Origin: Syngnathus acus
Lineage: Eukaryota; Chordata; Actinopteri; Syngnathiformes; Syngnathidae
Direction of reading: 5' to 3'
Length of the DNA stretch: 64,000 bases
Assembly: GCF_901709675.1 (NCBI RefSeq)
Contig: NC_051090.1
Span: forward strand, 9,624,842-9,688,841
Shown here: in pieces, positions 36,501-48,849 of the stretch
Layout of the letters: every line of letters begins with the position of its first letter
Numbering within the stretch: position 1 is the stretch's first letter
The notes under the pieces: model-generated
Seen by the model: only the letters and a program-made list of their open reading frames with translations
Databases searched by the model: none
What the model was told of the DNA's origin: nothing
Made by a program: the position numbers and the translations under genes

Positions 36501-39500
36501 ATACAAAATTTGAGAAGGGGATGTTTTTGCCGCAGGCTCTTCCTTTTTCCCGGGCTCCAAGTCACATCGTACATCAGCGATGCATTTTTCTCCTCCCTAG
36601 TTTACGAGTAAGGCGAGTGCATACTAAGTGCGTGCTGATTGGAAGTCGCTTGAGCACAATTAAAATATGTTTGCTCTCTGTGTTAGCGCCTACTGACGAA
36701 GAGGAGGAAGAGGAGAAGCAGGGAAGGGCGGGCGGGGTGGAAAAAAAGTCATATTAGCAAAAATAAATGTTGGCGGGCAAATTGTGGCTAATGAGTCAAG
36801 AGACTGCGCTGGTTCACATGCATTAAAAGAGCCATCATTAGGAAATTAGGGCCCAGATTAATCCCGTTAATGACACGCCGGCGCTCCTGGGAGGGATGAG
36901 AAGAAAAAGATAGCGGGCCCAGATGTCGGCGTAAGACGGCTCCCCCTCTCTTCCACTTGAAATGCAAAACGAGAAGGGGGGGCGGGGTGGGGGTCTTGTA
37001 GTCGACTGCTAATGAAAGCACATCCTGGAGATGAGGGGCGAGAGACGCTGCAAAGAGGATGGAGAGAGAGCAAGCGAGAGGAGGGAGAGGGGAGGCTGGA
37101 TAAATGAGAAAAAGAAGAAGAAGAGCGCAGGATAAGACTCGGCAGCGGGAAGTGTGATGTCCCCAATTAGGTGGGATGTCGCCCCCCGTCTGGGCCCGCC
37201 GCAATAAAGCCGTCACTCGGTATTCGCCGGCACACGGCTCCGACACTGTTAACATTCTAATATGTCGCCGGCGCGTGCGAACATTAATTACTTTGGCCAT
37301 TTGGACGCCGCTCGCTGTTTGCTCCCCGACGGAAAACGTGAGCTCGGGCTTAGCGGCGCTACATTAGGAAATAATACGCCCTATTTACCCGCCCAGCACG
37401 CCTGCCGCCTGTTGACTTTTGCGTGCAAGCACCCACACGCACAACGACTGCCTCAATTTGAACTCCATCTTCTTTCTACATGTGTAATTTATACACCAGT
37501 GCCTTGATTTCAAAGGAAATATTCTGAAAAATTAGATGTACGATGGGGGATGTGTTTGTGAAGGTAGCAGGCTGGTGAAATCTGCGCTTTGACACGGGCC
37601 ATGCTACATTTACATTTCATTACAACTAATCTCAGGCCCATTGGTCCAGGCTGATAACAGCGTTCGTTGTCACCTTGGTCGGACAACTTGTTCTCCGAAT
37701 CTTATTAAATCCTAAATGGAGTCTATCGTGTCGTGATTGGAATGAACTGTAGTCAACTTGTAATAGGCGTGAATTGTATTTCTATTAGAGGATTGGAATT
37801 GGAGTAAAACGAATCTTCTTGTAACTGGAAAGAACTGCGTTGCCGTTTCGTTGGATAAACTGAATCCTTTTGAAATTGCAGTACGTCAGAATTGGCAGAT
37901 ATCGTATTCCCTGTGGAATTAATGTATTGGAATATTCCTACCTTTTAATTGGTGTTTTATTGGTGTAAATGATATGATAATTGTTTTATATGTTACTGTG
38001 ATTGAAAAAAATTGAACTGTATTGTAATCCCTACTCAAGCGCCTGACGTCACGCACTCAGCCACACCCCTTAAAGGCACGGGAACAGTTTTGGCACTTTC
38101 CAAAACCCGTTTATTTACAGCGCATACTGTACTGTGTGCACGGCGTGTTTTTGCTTTGTGCTGTGGCCTCCCTTGCGTTGCGGTGGCCATGCTTGTCTTG
38201 CATGCATTATTGATGCAGCGGGCGGAGGCAGGTGCGGTGGCCCAGGAGAGACGGCGGGCTTGTGCAGCGGCGACGGCGAGTCTCTGCTGTTCAACCACCT
38301 AATCAATGTTAACTCGCGCTTTCTGTCAGCCACGCGCCCACGATTATTGCTTCATTGCGATGGTAAAATACAGTGAAGAATTAATCAGTTTTTGCTACAT
38401 CTTGTGTGTGACTTGGCCACTTGGGGGGCAATTTAACACACATCTGTATTTACGGAATACCGTATGACAACAAGCCAACGACAATCAATAAAATTGCATT
38501 ATCGTTTGCAAGTGGAAGATTCCTTCTCTGTCGGAGGGTGCCGAGCCCCAAGTGTCCCCCCCCCCCCCCATCGCACCGCCCCTGCCTTGTACAGACATAT
38601 GCGATGTCTGTGGGCATGATTCCCGAATGCATAAGCGTATCTGAAAGGTAAAATACTCGGATCGGTGTTGAGCGGGCGAGCGGACGTCCTTCTGCATGCT
38701 GGTATGTGAGATGAGATGAGATTAGGATTGAAATGGGCTGCCATTATGCTGCGAATGATGCTTTTAGAAGAGGATCACACCAATTTCACTTCAAATGGAC
38801 CCGATTCATTCATTGGCTGGAGCCAAACATGCATCGGAAGTCACACACTGCCCCCCTGTGGTAGAAACCATTTATAGCTAATCACTGCTACCATAGTGGA
38901 GAGGGAAGACATTTTTTCAGGACACGATGGAATCTTTTTTTAAAGATATCACAGGGGTTTTTTAAGACATGAAATACTTTCATGGTGTCATGGACTTTTT
39001 TTTATATCATATCAATCTTGGGGATTTTTTGACATGGCACAATAAATATTTTTAATCCAAGTGAAAGCGGTCAGAGCTCAAAAGTTCTTGAAAGAAATTG
39101 AGAATCTTAAAACATTAGTAAATATGTCAATGATGTGAGTTTCTTAGCAACATGTTTAAAAAAATCTAAATGTTATGAATAGATATTAAAATATTTTGTT
39201 GTACTTTTTGAAAAGCAGAAAAAAATATTTTTAGTCCCTCACTCATCTTCGGACTGAATTTGTGGGCCAAATGTGCATGTTTCCACATGGCCTGTGTGGT
39301 CAGTCCCGATGCGGGTTAATGGACTTCCTGATTGAGGTGGAATTCCCGCCATTCCTTTTGCCAGGATGGATTGAAAAGAAAAGCCTTGTGCTGCAGTAAA
39401 ATCTTCTCATCCGGGCTCACGAATGCTAATGAGATGCTAATGTTGTCCGATTAGACGCGGCATTACGGGACGGAGATGTAATATGTTTCGCCTGTTAGCT

Positions 39501-42500
39501 GCCACCATTCTGATTTTGACTCGCGACCGGTTGGGATTGTGGGAGCAAAATGAAAGCATGTTGGTAATAAACTTGCAGTACATCGGACAATCACTTACAA
39601 CTCACTATAGTTGTTTTAATTAAGGGAGGGCGTGGCTTGATGCCATATGTCCACAACAGCCCATTTGGGCGCAAACTAGTAGAGGCAATAACTCCTGTTA
39701 ATTTCTTCCCTTGACTAAATAATCTTGGTCTAAAAGCCAACTAAAAAGCCGTTTTTGACAGAAACTATTGTCAATCCAAAGATATGTTTTGAGCGAAGTA
39801 TATTGCAACCTTTCAAGATAAAAAGTAATACAAGGCACCAAAAGTTTGCTTGTTTTTACGAAAAAAGTGTACTTTGACTAAAGTCTTGATTTCGGTGCGC
39901 CGCGGGTTGAACTGTCAACTGTGTGACGTCAAACATTTTGTACGTGAACCCCGCCAAAGCGTCAGCATGGCCAGTGCAAAAGTAAAAAGTGGAGCAAAGC
40001 GCCCAAAAGCGACCCGTCATCGCGTTGAGCCGAGCAAAAATAAACATTTGTCGAGAGCGAGCCAAGAATTGATCGTCAGTCTTCGGGTGAGATGGGGAGG
40101 GGAGGGGGGAGCAACGCGCTCGCCCGTCGAGCTTGGCCCGAGGCTGTAGCTTAGCGCCGCTTTTATACATAGTTTATTTGTACCTGTTTCTCGGACTGCT
40201 GCCGTATCGGCCGTTCCCCCTTCTCCACCCGCCCGCGCCGCTCTCCTTTCAACGCGCCAGCTTGTGAATAAAACAAAGCGCTCGGCTTGCTGCTGTATAA
40301 TGCACCGCCTCGCCATTGGACATCAATTGACAACACGCGTAGGAATGAAAAAGGGGGGGGTGGACTCCGGACCGGATCGCCACCAGATCTGTGGATGGAG
40401 TCGCTGCAGCAGGGTTAGGCTTTTAAATATTTCATGGCCCCTCCGAGCACAAAAAAGACTACAAAAGTCACTGAGCGAGCTGCCTTGGAGGTCGACGAGC
40501 GTTCAAGGTCACGCAAAGCCTTGTGGAAAAAACGCATGCAAAGATTGCGCTGGTTCATCAACAGCGCGGTTAAAGCCATCGTAAAGTTTGTAGCGCCGAC
40601 TGAGACGAGGACGCACCGAAAAAAGAACGTACAAGAATGAAGGCGGAGTTTTACCAAAATAGTCAAGTAATATTGTAGTAATATTGTAACAATCATGACA
40701 TTTTAGAGAAAAAAATTAAGATAAGTCATTTCTTATGAAAAATACAGAGACAGGAAGGCGGTGTGCCAACCCCCCTGCGACCTTCAAGTTCAACAAGTCC
40801 AAATGTAAAGAAGAATAAATCTGGCCAAGTCGGATTTGTTGACTATCATATCAGAAAGTTGCTGCCCGAGCATTTTTATTTTTTGTCTTGAAATACGATC
40901 ATTTTCCAAGACAAAAGCTAGCTGGCAGAAGTGTGTGTCAGTGGTGTAATGACGAGCCCCTGGGGTTGAGCGTGCTGTCACGAGGGACCCCCCCCCCCCC
41001 CCCTCCCTCCCTCCCTGCTTCCCTCGTTGCCTCCGTGAAAATGAAAATGAGGACATTGGCATTTCAAAGAGAATGGGTGCGGGCCCCTGATCACAGCGGT
41101 TGGACCCCCGCCCTCAACACGTCCACGGTGCATGCGCAGTACACCAACTCAAATCTACTTGGCAGAAGTGCGAGAGTCGGAGTTAGCAGACTACGCGGCT
41201 AAACAGTTGAAGCGAGCGATATTGCGTATCGATTGGCGGTTGCCCCTTCAAAGCGGCGAGAGCATCGATCATCTCCTAAGTGGAGTCATTAACATACACG
41301 CTGTTAACAAGCGGCGGCGCGGTGTAGCGCGTCCGGGCATCAAGACAGCCATCGACACGCGCGCTTAGCGGCTAGCTCACGCTCTCGCCGAGTGGATCAT
41401 CCTGAGCCTCCAACCTTTTTACTTCAGCGTGAGAGCGCGCCCATCACAAATTCAGAAGGCAAACGGAGGGGAAAAGGATCCAACAAGCCGGGCCAAACTC
41501 AACGCTTTAGACTCGACGCAAACAAAAGTGACCAGAATAACCCCACAGAACGCTAAAAGCATCACTACGCCCGCTAAAAGGAGCTTTTAGCAACAAACCA
41601 GGGCTGCGAAATGCGTCCTGCAAAGAATACGAGAAGGACACAGGAGCATTTCAAATACTGCATACCACACATGAAGAAAATGCAGCATTATTTAGTACAA
41701 CTTTGAATCGTGTCCAAAATCCCATTTGCAAATGCGGTTGAATAACTAAAGCGTCTGCTGACATCAGATCAGCCCCTGAGCGGGAGCCGCTACTTCCTGT
41801 CCGACATGCACAAATATCAGCGGGAATATTTCCCGCCACGTGGATACAATTGTACTTGTAATTCTCCCATTTTCTCTCGCTTCACTTCCATAAATACGCC
41901 AACGTGATTTACGGCTCCTCCGAGGGCTAATTTAGAACAGGGGCCCAAAAAAAAGCGAGCGCATTTATTACCGCAGAGAGAGGGGGAAATCCCGCGGTCG
42001 GCTCGCATCAGCCGCGATTTTCTCCTTCATAGGCAGCGCTGATAGATGCCAGCGGACGGCGCAGTACGATCGATATACGCTCCCGAGGACGTAACGGCCT
42101 TCCCGGGATATGTCGACCTCTTTCCAAGGCCTTTAATGCCCGACGTTTAATTGCCCGCTGCAGATATATTAATTGGCCTCTTTTTACTTTACGTATGTGT
42201 GTGCTTTTTTGCCATTTTGTGTGTTTGTCCATTCTCAGACACATCAATATTGAGGCTTATATTTTTTTGGTGCATTGGAGGAGTAAAATGGAAGGGTTGC
42301 CATCAAGCCCTTTATGTATACCCGCGAGACGTCGCTGATGGACACTCAGGTTTGTGGCCGGTGGAGGGCGCTCCCTCCCTGGAGCCTACCTGGCCCGGTC
42401 ACCTCCACGCTTCCTCTGTGCCTCATCGCAACATTTTGACAATGACGAGCACCTTAACGGAGGCAAAGTGCCCTCGGCCCCCAGAGAGCAAACACAGAAG

Positions 42501-43746
42501 CTGCTGGCAGATGTGTAAATGCATCGCCGCCGCAAGGGAACGAGGCTTTTTATTTTTTTATATCCCAACTACATGTCACGTTAACCACTGAATGCTAATG
42601 GGTACCAGGTTAAAAAGGTATAAAGCCTGATAGGGCTTGTTCCAAGCTGTTAAATAGAAAAACATATTTTTACAATAATATCTGCAATCCTGTCCTATCG
42701 AAAGACAGTTTACTAGCACAGCAAGTTTACCAAGGACCTCAAAATAATAAAGAAAATAGTTTTTTCTTCCATGGAAAATGTGATTGTTCTCAGCATTTGA
42801 GTATCCAAGTCAAAGTTATTAAATTAGTCACAGTGCTCTTTTGTTCGGAACCGCCAATTTATCAACTACATGAATTGAGATTAACAGGTCAACTGTATAT
42901 TTTTTAAAACATAAATTCACCATACTTTGAACCAACACATCATAGCGATTGCAACCATAAACCACAAATTACAATATACATACTTATTTGTATTTTTCTA
43001 AATGAAAAGTCCTTAAATTGATTGTTTATCATTTACCTTTTACCAAGTACTACGCCAGTATATTCCCTCATGACAGCAGTTAGCGCCAATTAGCACACAA
43101 GACACTGGCAGTTAGCTGTTAGCACAAAACGCAAACTCACCAAGAGAGTAGAAAAGTAGTCTTAAGTCCAGTACACCGTCTCCAACTCGGTTCTTGCTGA
43201 ACGTCCTTGTTTTTGTATTCCAAGAGTGATTCTTTGCTGCCATCTCTCTTCCATCCGCGTATAAACACTCAAGTCCGCAAGATGGCTCCCTCCCCGTATT
43301 TTCGGGTCACTCCATTCTGCGAGAATGTTTTTCTCCGACGCGTTGTCTTACACCCGGAGAGCGCGTAACCTTCTTGCAGGTGTCCAATTCAGGGCCTCCA
43401 TCAAACATTTACTACAGATTTCACCTCCAGCGGGGGTAAGGAGGGGCTCACTGGGGTCTTGCCAAGGACTTTTTTCAACAAGCTATCTGTCGGGGGTTTC
43501 TTTACCTGGTTGATTAGAAGCACCTGTGGCTAAAGCCAAACTGTGGTCAGGTTTCTACTTCCTGGACGGAAATTTGACAACTCTGCATACAACCACTGAC
43601 TACTTCAACAAAAACAAAAAAGTAACTACTTCCTGGGTAAAAGGAATCCCAAAAAATACTGCAGTATAATATAATATATACAATATATTGGCTTACAATA
43701 GCAAATGTTTGTCATTTTTTTTAAAAATCGTAGTAACCACGGTCTT
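33541..43746. other. Intergenic desert, no gene seen
   Basis: No exon with a recognisable product in 10 kb. It includes a GC-rich patch at 33850-34070, a tandem ACTAGTAACCACCACACTG pair at 35788-35830, a GGAATTG/ATTGTA-rich AT stretch at 37690-38020, a C run at 38559-38569, a C run with CCCT repeats at 40988-41025, GC-rich 40090-40260, and AT-rich 42600-43060. The stretches 35405-35640, 36825-36905, 39300-39480 and 42110-42185 contain spaced TAATTA cores and are weak candidates for conserved elements. Confidence 0.45.
36825..36905. promoter_or_regulatory. Candidate conserved non-coding element
   Basis: It contains GAAATTAGGGCCCAGATTAA, TCCCGTTAATGACACGCC and a short GGCGCTCC end. The TAATCCCGTTAATGAC arrangement gives adjacent bicoid-type (TAATCC) and homeodomain (TTAATGA) sites. 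It is chosen on composition only. Confidence 0.22.
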
Positions 43747-43760
43747 CCACTAGATGGCAG
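43747..43760 (+). promoter_or_regulatory. CTCF-consensus word
   Basis: CCACTAGATGGCAG matches the vertebrate CTCF core CCASYAGRKGGCRS at every position, on the plus strand, about 1.65 kb beyond the lrrc8d stop codon. A 14-bp match can occur by chance or inside a repeat, so binding is unproved. Confidence 0.5.
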
Positions 43761-45412
43761 CATTCCCCAAGGAATTAATTGACTTGCACTAAAGTGCTTT
43801 TTTTTAACTGTACATCTCATTGGAATTGCATTTACTAAAATAAATATTACGAAATACAACAGATTTGTTCGTTTTCAGCGTTTTTTTTTTAACAAGCTGA
43901 ACTAATTTATTCAAATACCACACTTGGTACAAGCAGTTTGTCAAAGTAAAACATAAAAAATAATAGAACACAAAATGTGGTCTGTTTTGTAATCATTTTG
44001 ATGGATGTTTGGTCCTTTTTGTCAATGTTTGACCACACAGAACGCAGTGGAATGTGTAAGCTTGCACAAATAAACCTTTTCACCTCTGAACAAAAACATT
44101 TACTATATGTTATTCTTGTTCCCTTGCTTTTGGTCTTTTTGGTTTCCTGCTCTTGACACAGTGAAGATTAGTTCAATGTGGACGTGTGTGCCAAAACAAC
44201 TAAAGACACACACAAGCCACAAAGATTGGTACACCTGAACAAGTCAAAAAGTTCAATGCTGACTTTTGGTTAACTTCACAAAAATTATATACAGGATGTT
44301 GATAATTTGGGCTGGAGGTCTGCAGTCAAAGTTTCAAATATTTGGAGCCGCTCATTTAGCGACAAGAATAATCTTTGTCAAATTGACAACAAAAAGTGCA
44401 ATTCAGTATTAGCAGTGACAATACTGCAATTGGGGAAAAATACGTAGTATGAATAAAATTTAAAAAATAACCCCTCGCCTACAAAAGTAATTAATTTCAG
44501 GAGGAACAGTTCAATTGTATCGGATTACTTTGAATATTAATACAGGTGGAAAACACAATTCTGGGAGGCTAATCTTGATCAAATGAGTAATAAGGTTGCA
44601 ATATTACATCTACAAAGTAATATTAAGAGAAATCAAGTTGCATTTTATCTACCAAAGCATCCCAAATGTCGTGAACGAAACAGGGTGCGACATTTAGCAC
44701 CTGCCAGAAACTTCCTGCTGGAAAAACCAAAAGACTGTTGACCGACTTGACAAACTTCAACTTAAATAACTTGAGGTCTCCAGACTTTGGTGATCTTACC
44801 GTGCCTTGTTGTAACGCTAATGCTAAGTTACTACATGCAGAAACATGAGGACAAACAACATGATGACAGATTTTTCATCCAAGTGGTTTCCAACCTGGCT
44901 TTTCTAGTGCTTTAACTTTTTTTGTGACTGTCTTCATGGCCCTTTCTGTACCGCACTGGCAGATACCTACGATAACCAGCAGAGGGCACTCGACTTCACT
45001 GACGTGTATTTGGAGTCTGCTTATTTGTTTTCCACAACGCCAGAACGCAAATACCCGGGGAGCACCATTAGCGGCACCACTGGTGCTTGCGCTAGTGCCA
45101 CCCAATCGGAGGTTGCTGCACATGTAACAGAATCCTCCTCTGTGGGCCAGTAAAGAGTTGCCGCTTGTTGACAAAGAACCTGGTGAAGAAGCGGTACCAG
45201 TTCTGCTTGGTCTGTGAGCTGCTGTATCAAAAAAAAAAAGAAGGAAAAATTGAGGAAATATGCACTACAGGCTTTGATGTGGTCACAGGAGGGTCTTAAA
45301 AATACTACTACTGCAAATAATACTATTTGCAGTATTTAACTGTAGGCACACCTTTGTTTGCCCCCCTGCCCCAGCATTAAAACTAAAAAAACAAAAACGA
45401 TGCCCTGACGTG
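43761..45412 (-). other. Downstream flank and probable 3' UTR of lrrc8d
   Basis: AT-rich, with no coding evidence. On the minus strand the nearest plausible poly-A signals are AATAAA words such as the complement of TTTATT at 43905-43910. The last part of this block is therefore likely lrrc8d 3' UTR, although its true end cannot be fixed from sequence. Confidence 0.35.
44976..44989 (+). promoter_or_regulatory. CTCF-consensus word
   Basis: CCAGCAGAGGGCAC matches the CTCF core at every position, on the plus strand, 424 bp beyond the lrrc8d stop codon and so probably within or just past its 3' UTR. It has the same orientation as the 43747 site. Confidence 0.5.
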
Positions 45413-47920
45413 CTATCGCCCGTCCGTCAGACACCTGCACCCGTTTGCGAAAGCGCCGGCAGTTTCCTGGTTGAGACTCTCCTTGACCTCCACGGGCAGC
45501 GAGTCAAAGAGGTGGTCCTCCACCAGAAGGCAGCCCCGGCGCAGCAGCGGGCATTGACCCAGCTGCGGCGGCAGACGGTCCAGGCAGTTGCTCTTCAGCT
45601 CAAGGTGGCTCAGCTGCCCCAGCTGCCCGACCCGCTCCGGCAGGGCGGCGATGCAGTTGTGGCCGAGGCACAGCGTCCGCAGTTTGGTGCACTTGAAGAG
45701 CTGCTTGGGGACCACCTCCAACTTGTTGCCGGTGATTGCAAAGTGCTGGAGGTTCTGCAGGAAGCCCACCTCGGGGGGGACGACGGCGATGGAGTTGTGG
45801 CTCACGTCTAGGTGCCGTAGCTTGAGCAGGTTGAAGAGAGCGCTGGGCAGACACTCCAGCTTGTTGTGCGACAGGTAGAGCGACTCGAGGTTTTTGACAT
45901 GGGTGATGGACAGCGGGATGGAGATGATCTTGTTGTGCCAGAGCTTGAGGCACGTCAGCCGCTTCAGATGCTGGAAGCTGATGACTTCCTCGATGGTCCG
46001 GATGAGGTTGGACTTGAGGTCCAGTTCTTGAAGGTTGTTGAGGCTGAAGATGGCGTGCGGGATTCGCTCCAGCTCACAGTTGTGCAGCTCCAACTCGGAC
46101 AGGTTGGTCATCTTCTTCAGGCTGTTGAGCACCAGGAGCTTGGTGCCGTCGTTGTGCACCACTAACTTGACCAGGTGTGGCGACAGATCCGTGATGTTGG
46201 TGGGGATCTTGGTGAGGTTGCTCTTGAGATGCAAGACCTTCAGGTGCCGCAGGTCTCGCAGAGACTCGAGTCCAATCATTTTGTTGTTCTCCGAGTTCAG
46301 GTTGCCCACCAGGTAGAGTTCCTGCAAGTTCTTCAGCAGGTACAGCCAGCTGGGGATCTCGGCCACGTCCGTGAACTTGACGTGAAGGCATCGCAGGTGG
46401 TCCCGCAGGAAGATGAATGCCGTCTGCTCCACTTTGGCTGGACAGTGGTAAAAATGGAGCTCCTGTATGTTGATCATCTGCGAGATCTTGGCCGTGATCT
46501 TGGCCTCGGGTATGAGCTCCAGCTTGAGGATCTCCAAGTCGGTGAGATCAAACACGGCGTCGGGCACGCCTGACAGCATGAAGAGGTGCAATTCCAATTT
46601 CTCCTGAGCGTTGCGGGTCACATGCTGCCGGAGCTTCTCGAAGGTCCACTCGTGGTTCAGGCTGATCTCCCTCAGTTTGTTCTCACTGACCTCTGACAGG
46701 AAGACGCCGAAGCGCTTGGAGTAGAGCTGGTCGTACTGGTCCACCATGTGCAGCAGGAAGGCAAAGTCGTTCTTTACGTCGGGGATGTCGCTGAAGCTGC
46801 TCTCCTCGCGGACCTTCTCGAAGGAGTACTCCTTGAGGGGGCGGCGGAAGAGCCAGAAGAGCGTGTAGATGCAGATGACGCCGTAGACGCAAATGAGCGC
46901 AATGTAGCTCACCAGCAGCTTCTTCAGCATGAATGCCATGTTGTGCGTGCAGTGGAACTTCCCGTATCCGGTCAAGTGTTTGACTTCCGGCTCACACAAG
47001 TGGTAGAAGTCGATGGAGGTCACAAAGTTCATGGTGTAGCACAGGATGACGATGAACTTGACGGTCTTGATGAGCGTCTGCAGGGCGTACAGGCGATAGA
47101 TCATGTCGCTGTCCTCCACGTGGGCGCGGAACTTGCGGACCTTCTCGAAGAGTGCCTTGGCTTGCTCGCCGTCCTTCTTGTCGAGGATGGTCATGGAGGG
47201 CGCCTCGCTCACCAGCTTCTCGGTGGAGAAGGTGACGCCGGACTTGCTCAGCATGGGTGCCGACTGGTTGGGGCTGCCCTCCTCGCTGCTGGTGGAGAAG
47301 TGCTTGTGCTGGGCAGTGGTCCCCGCCAGACGCTGCTTGTTCTCCTCTGAGTCCTCGCACGCCGTCTCCGAGAGCGCCTTGGTAGTCCAGGGAGACTCGA
47401 AACACTTGCCCAGGATGGACACAAAGTGCTCGATCTTGGAGCTGGTGCGAGGATACTTGAACCAGAAGTTGCTGCTCACCATCAGGATGAGTGTGTGGAT
47501 CAGCGCCAGGTAAGGAAAGTATTTGGAGTACCACGGAAGGGCCACGTGGTAGCACATCTGATTGACAAAGACGTACTGCTGGAAGTCCAGCTTGGTTCGG
47601 ATCCCGGCGGGGGGCGGCTGCTGCGTCGGTGCTTGATCAGGAGCTGGCGTCAGGGGCGCCCCTTGCTCCACCGCGGCGCTCTCCTTACCCCGCAACCTGT
47701 CGGGCGCCTCGGTCGGCAGGGGCGCCACCTTGTCGGGGTCCGAGTCCAAGTCAGGCAGGCAGACCACCTGGTCGCGCGTCAGCTGCATGGTCCCGGCGAA
47801 GATGGCCAGCATGAGCATGATGATGCCCAGGTAATCCATGAAGACGTCCCACCATGGTTTCAGGATGCGGTAAGTCGGCTGGATGTCGTTCAGGGAGGCG
47901 ACTTCGGTGAGGGTGAACAT
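45413..47920 (-). CDS. lrrc8d: Volume-regulated anion channel subunit LRRC8D
   Basis: Pore-forming subunit of hexameric VRAC channels at the plasma membrane. With LRRC8A, LRRC8D subunits favour passage of organic osmolytes. The 835-aa protein (human 858) begins MFTLTEVASLNDIQPTYRIL and is close to human LRRC8D throughout. Four membrane segments lie near residues 24-48, 133-153, 284-304 and 332-356. Extracellular-loop cysteines are at 54, 123, 309 and 324. FQQY (F113) aligns with the Phe that narrows the LRRC8D pore. Leucine-rich repeats fill about 420-800. The whole coding region is one exon. An acceptor TTTGGTTTGGTAG|GA lies just before the ATG, implying an upstream non-coding exon. The ATG at 47941 is in the intron and is not used. 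Loop 1 is shorter and more proline-rich than in human, and the C-terminus extends a few residues past the usual FANG end. It follows lrrc8c in tandem. Confidence 0.96.
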   Translation of the reverse strand: MFTLTEVASLNDIQPTYRILKPWWDVFMDYLGIIMLMLAIFAGTMQLTRDQVVCLPDLDSDPDKVAPLPTEAPDRLRGKESAAVEQGAPLTPAPDQAPTQQPPPAGIRTKLDFQQYVFVNQMCYHVALPWYSKYFPYLALIHTLILMVSSNFWFKYPRTSSKIEHFVSILGKCFESPWTTKALSETACEDSEENKQRLAGTTAQHKHFSTSSEEGSPNQSAPMLSKSGVTFSTEKLVSEAPSMTILDKKDGEQAKALFEKVRKFRAHVEDSDMIYRLYALQTLIKTVKFIVILCYTMNFVTSIDFYHLCEPEVKHLTGYGKFHCTHNMAFMLKKLLVSYIALICVYGVICIYTLFWLFRRPLKEYSFEKVREESSFSDIPDVKNDFAFLLHMVDQYDQLYSKRFGVFLSEVSENKLREISLNHEWTFEKLRQHVTRNAQEKLELHLFMLSGVPDAVFDLTDLEILKLELIPEAKITAKISQMINIQELHFYHCPAKVEQTAFIFLRDHLRCLHVKFTDVAEIPSWLYLLKNLQELYLVGNLNSENNKMIGLESLRDLRHLKVLHLKSNLTKIPTNITDLSPHLVKLVVHNDGTKLLVLNSLKKMTNLSELELHNCELERIPHAIFSLNNLQELDLKSNLIRTIEEVISFQHLKRLTCLKLWHNKIISIPLSITHVKNLESLYLSHNKLECLPSALFNLLKLRHLDVSHNSIAVVPPEVGFLQNLQHFAITGNKLEVVPKQLFKCTKLRTLCLGHNCIAALPERVGQLGQLSHLELKSNCLDRLPPQLGQCPLLRRGCLLVEDHLFDSLPVEVKESLNQETAGAFANGCRCLTDGR

Positions 47921-48849
47921 TCCTACCAAACCAAAAAACAAAAATGATGATGGTGAATTAGTGGCTCACACATCTGCCACTGTAGTATATTGGTATTTCC
48001 CTGTGTGGGACAAATAGAGGAATATCTCATTTTGTCCTTTGAACATTCCTTCAACTCCTGCACGGACATGCTAATGCTAACAAGCCTGTGCCTGTTGTCT
48101 GTAAATAAAGCTGTCATACTGTACACAGATGTGCTTTTCCAAAAAGGCGCTGTCATCGGGGCCTTACAAAATGGAGGCCTTGACGTTCATCAGAAATGAC
48201 ATCTGAACTCATTTGCTGTACTGGTTTGTTTCACTTATTATGCGGTAATACACCATATATACCGGCGCGGCTTAAAAAAAACAGTGTTTGAAATTTATCT
48301 ATCTATTTTACGTCAATATTCCACCTTTCACTGAAAATAAATATCAGCTCCACATACTAGTTATTGCCCTCTTTGACTACTAATAACTACATAATTACTG
48401 CATCATAATTAGACTACATACATTACCAAGATCATACCAACATGTAAAATCCTAATTTGAGGATTTATTTTTCATTTAAGATTAGATTTGGCCTAAATTT
48501 AATTTCTTGTCAAAGTTGCTCTTTATTTTTTATTGTACTTTATGGGTTCTTATATATTACTAAGCTATCTATCTAGCAAGCTCAATAGCTAGCACTACAA
48601 TAACAAGTGTTTTTTGAGTGTATAATAAGACTCTAAAATAACAAATTACTTGTATGGTCACATTTTCTTGGGTGGCAGCGTGTTCGGGAGACAATGAGCA
48701 AGAAGTTTCCCCATGTCCGAGTCGTCCCTAAACGCCGCACGCTCGCTTCCGCATTAGCCGGGTTGAAAAACACAGTGTACTCGCTCCAATGTATTTAGAA
48801 CAAATAAAAGACGCAAAAACAATCAACTAGCTGCTTCAAAGGCGCACCG
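47921..48849 (-). other. Probable 5' intron of lrrc8d
   Basis: AT-rich, without coding evidence, between the lrrc8d coding exon acceptor and the GC-rich block at 48.85-49.3 kb. It would be intronic if the first exon lies in that block. Confidence 0.45.

Noticed and set aside
40434-40640. A 68-codon basic open frame starting MAPPSTKK
   Set aside because: Looks protein-like in charge but matches nothing I recognise, and has no splice or promoter context. Too short to support.
43270-43300. AAGATGGCTCC, a YY1-like promoter word
   Set aside because: A single short motif without a CpG island or downstream exon that I could identify.
47918-47941. An in-frame ATG 21 bases upstream of the lrrc8d start
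   Set aside because: It lies in the polypyrimidine tract before a clear TAG acceptor. The family starts with MFTL.
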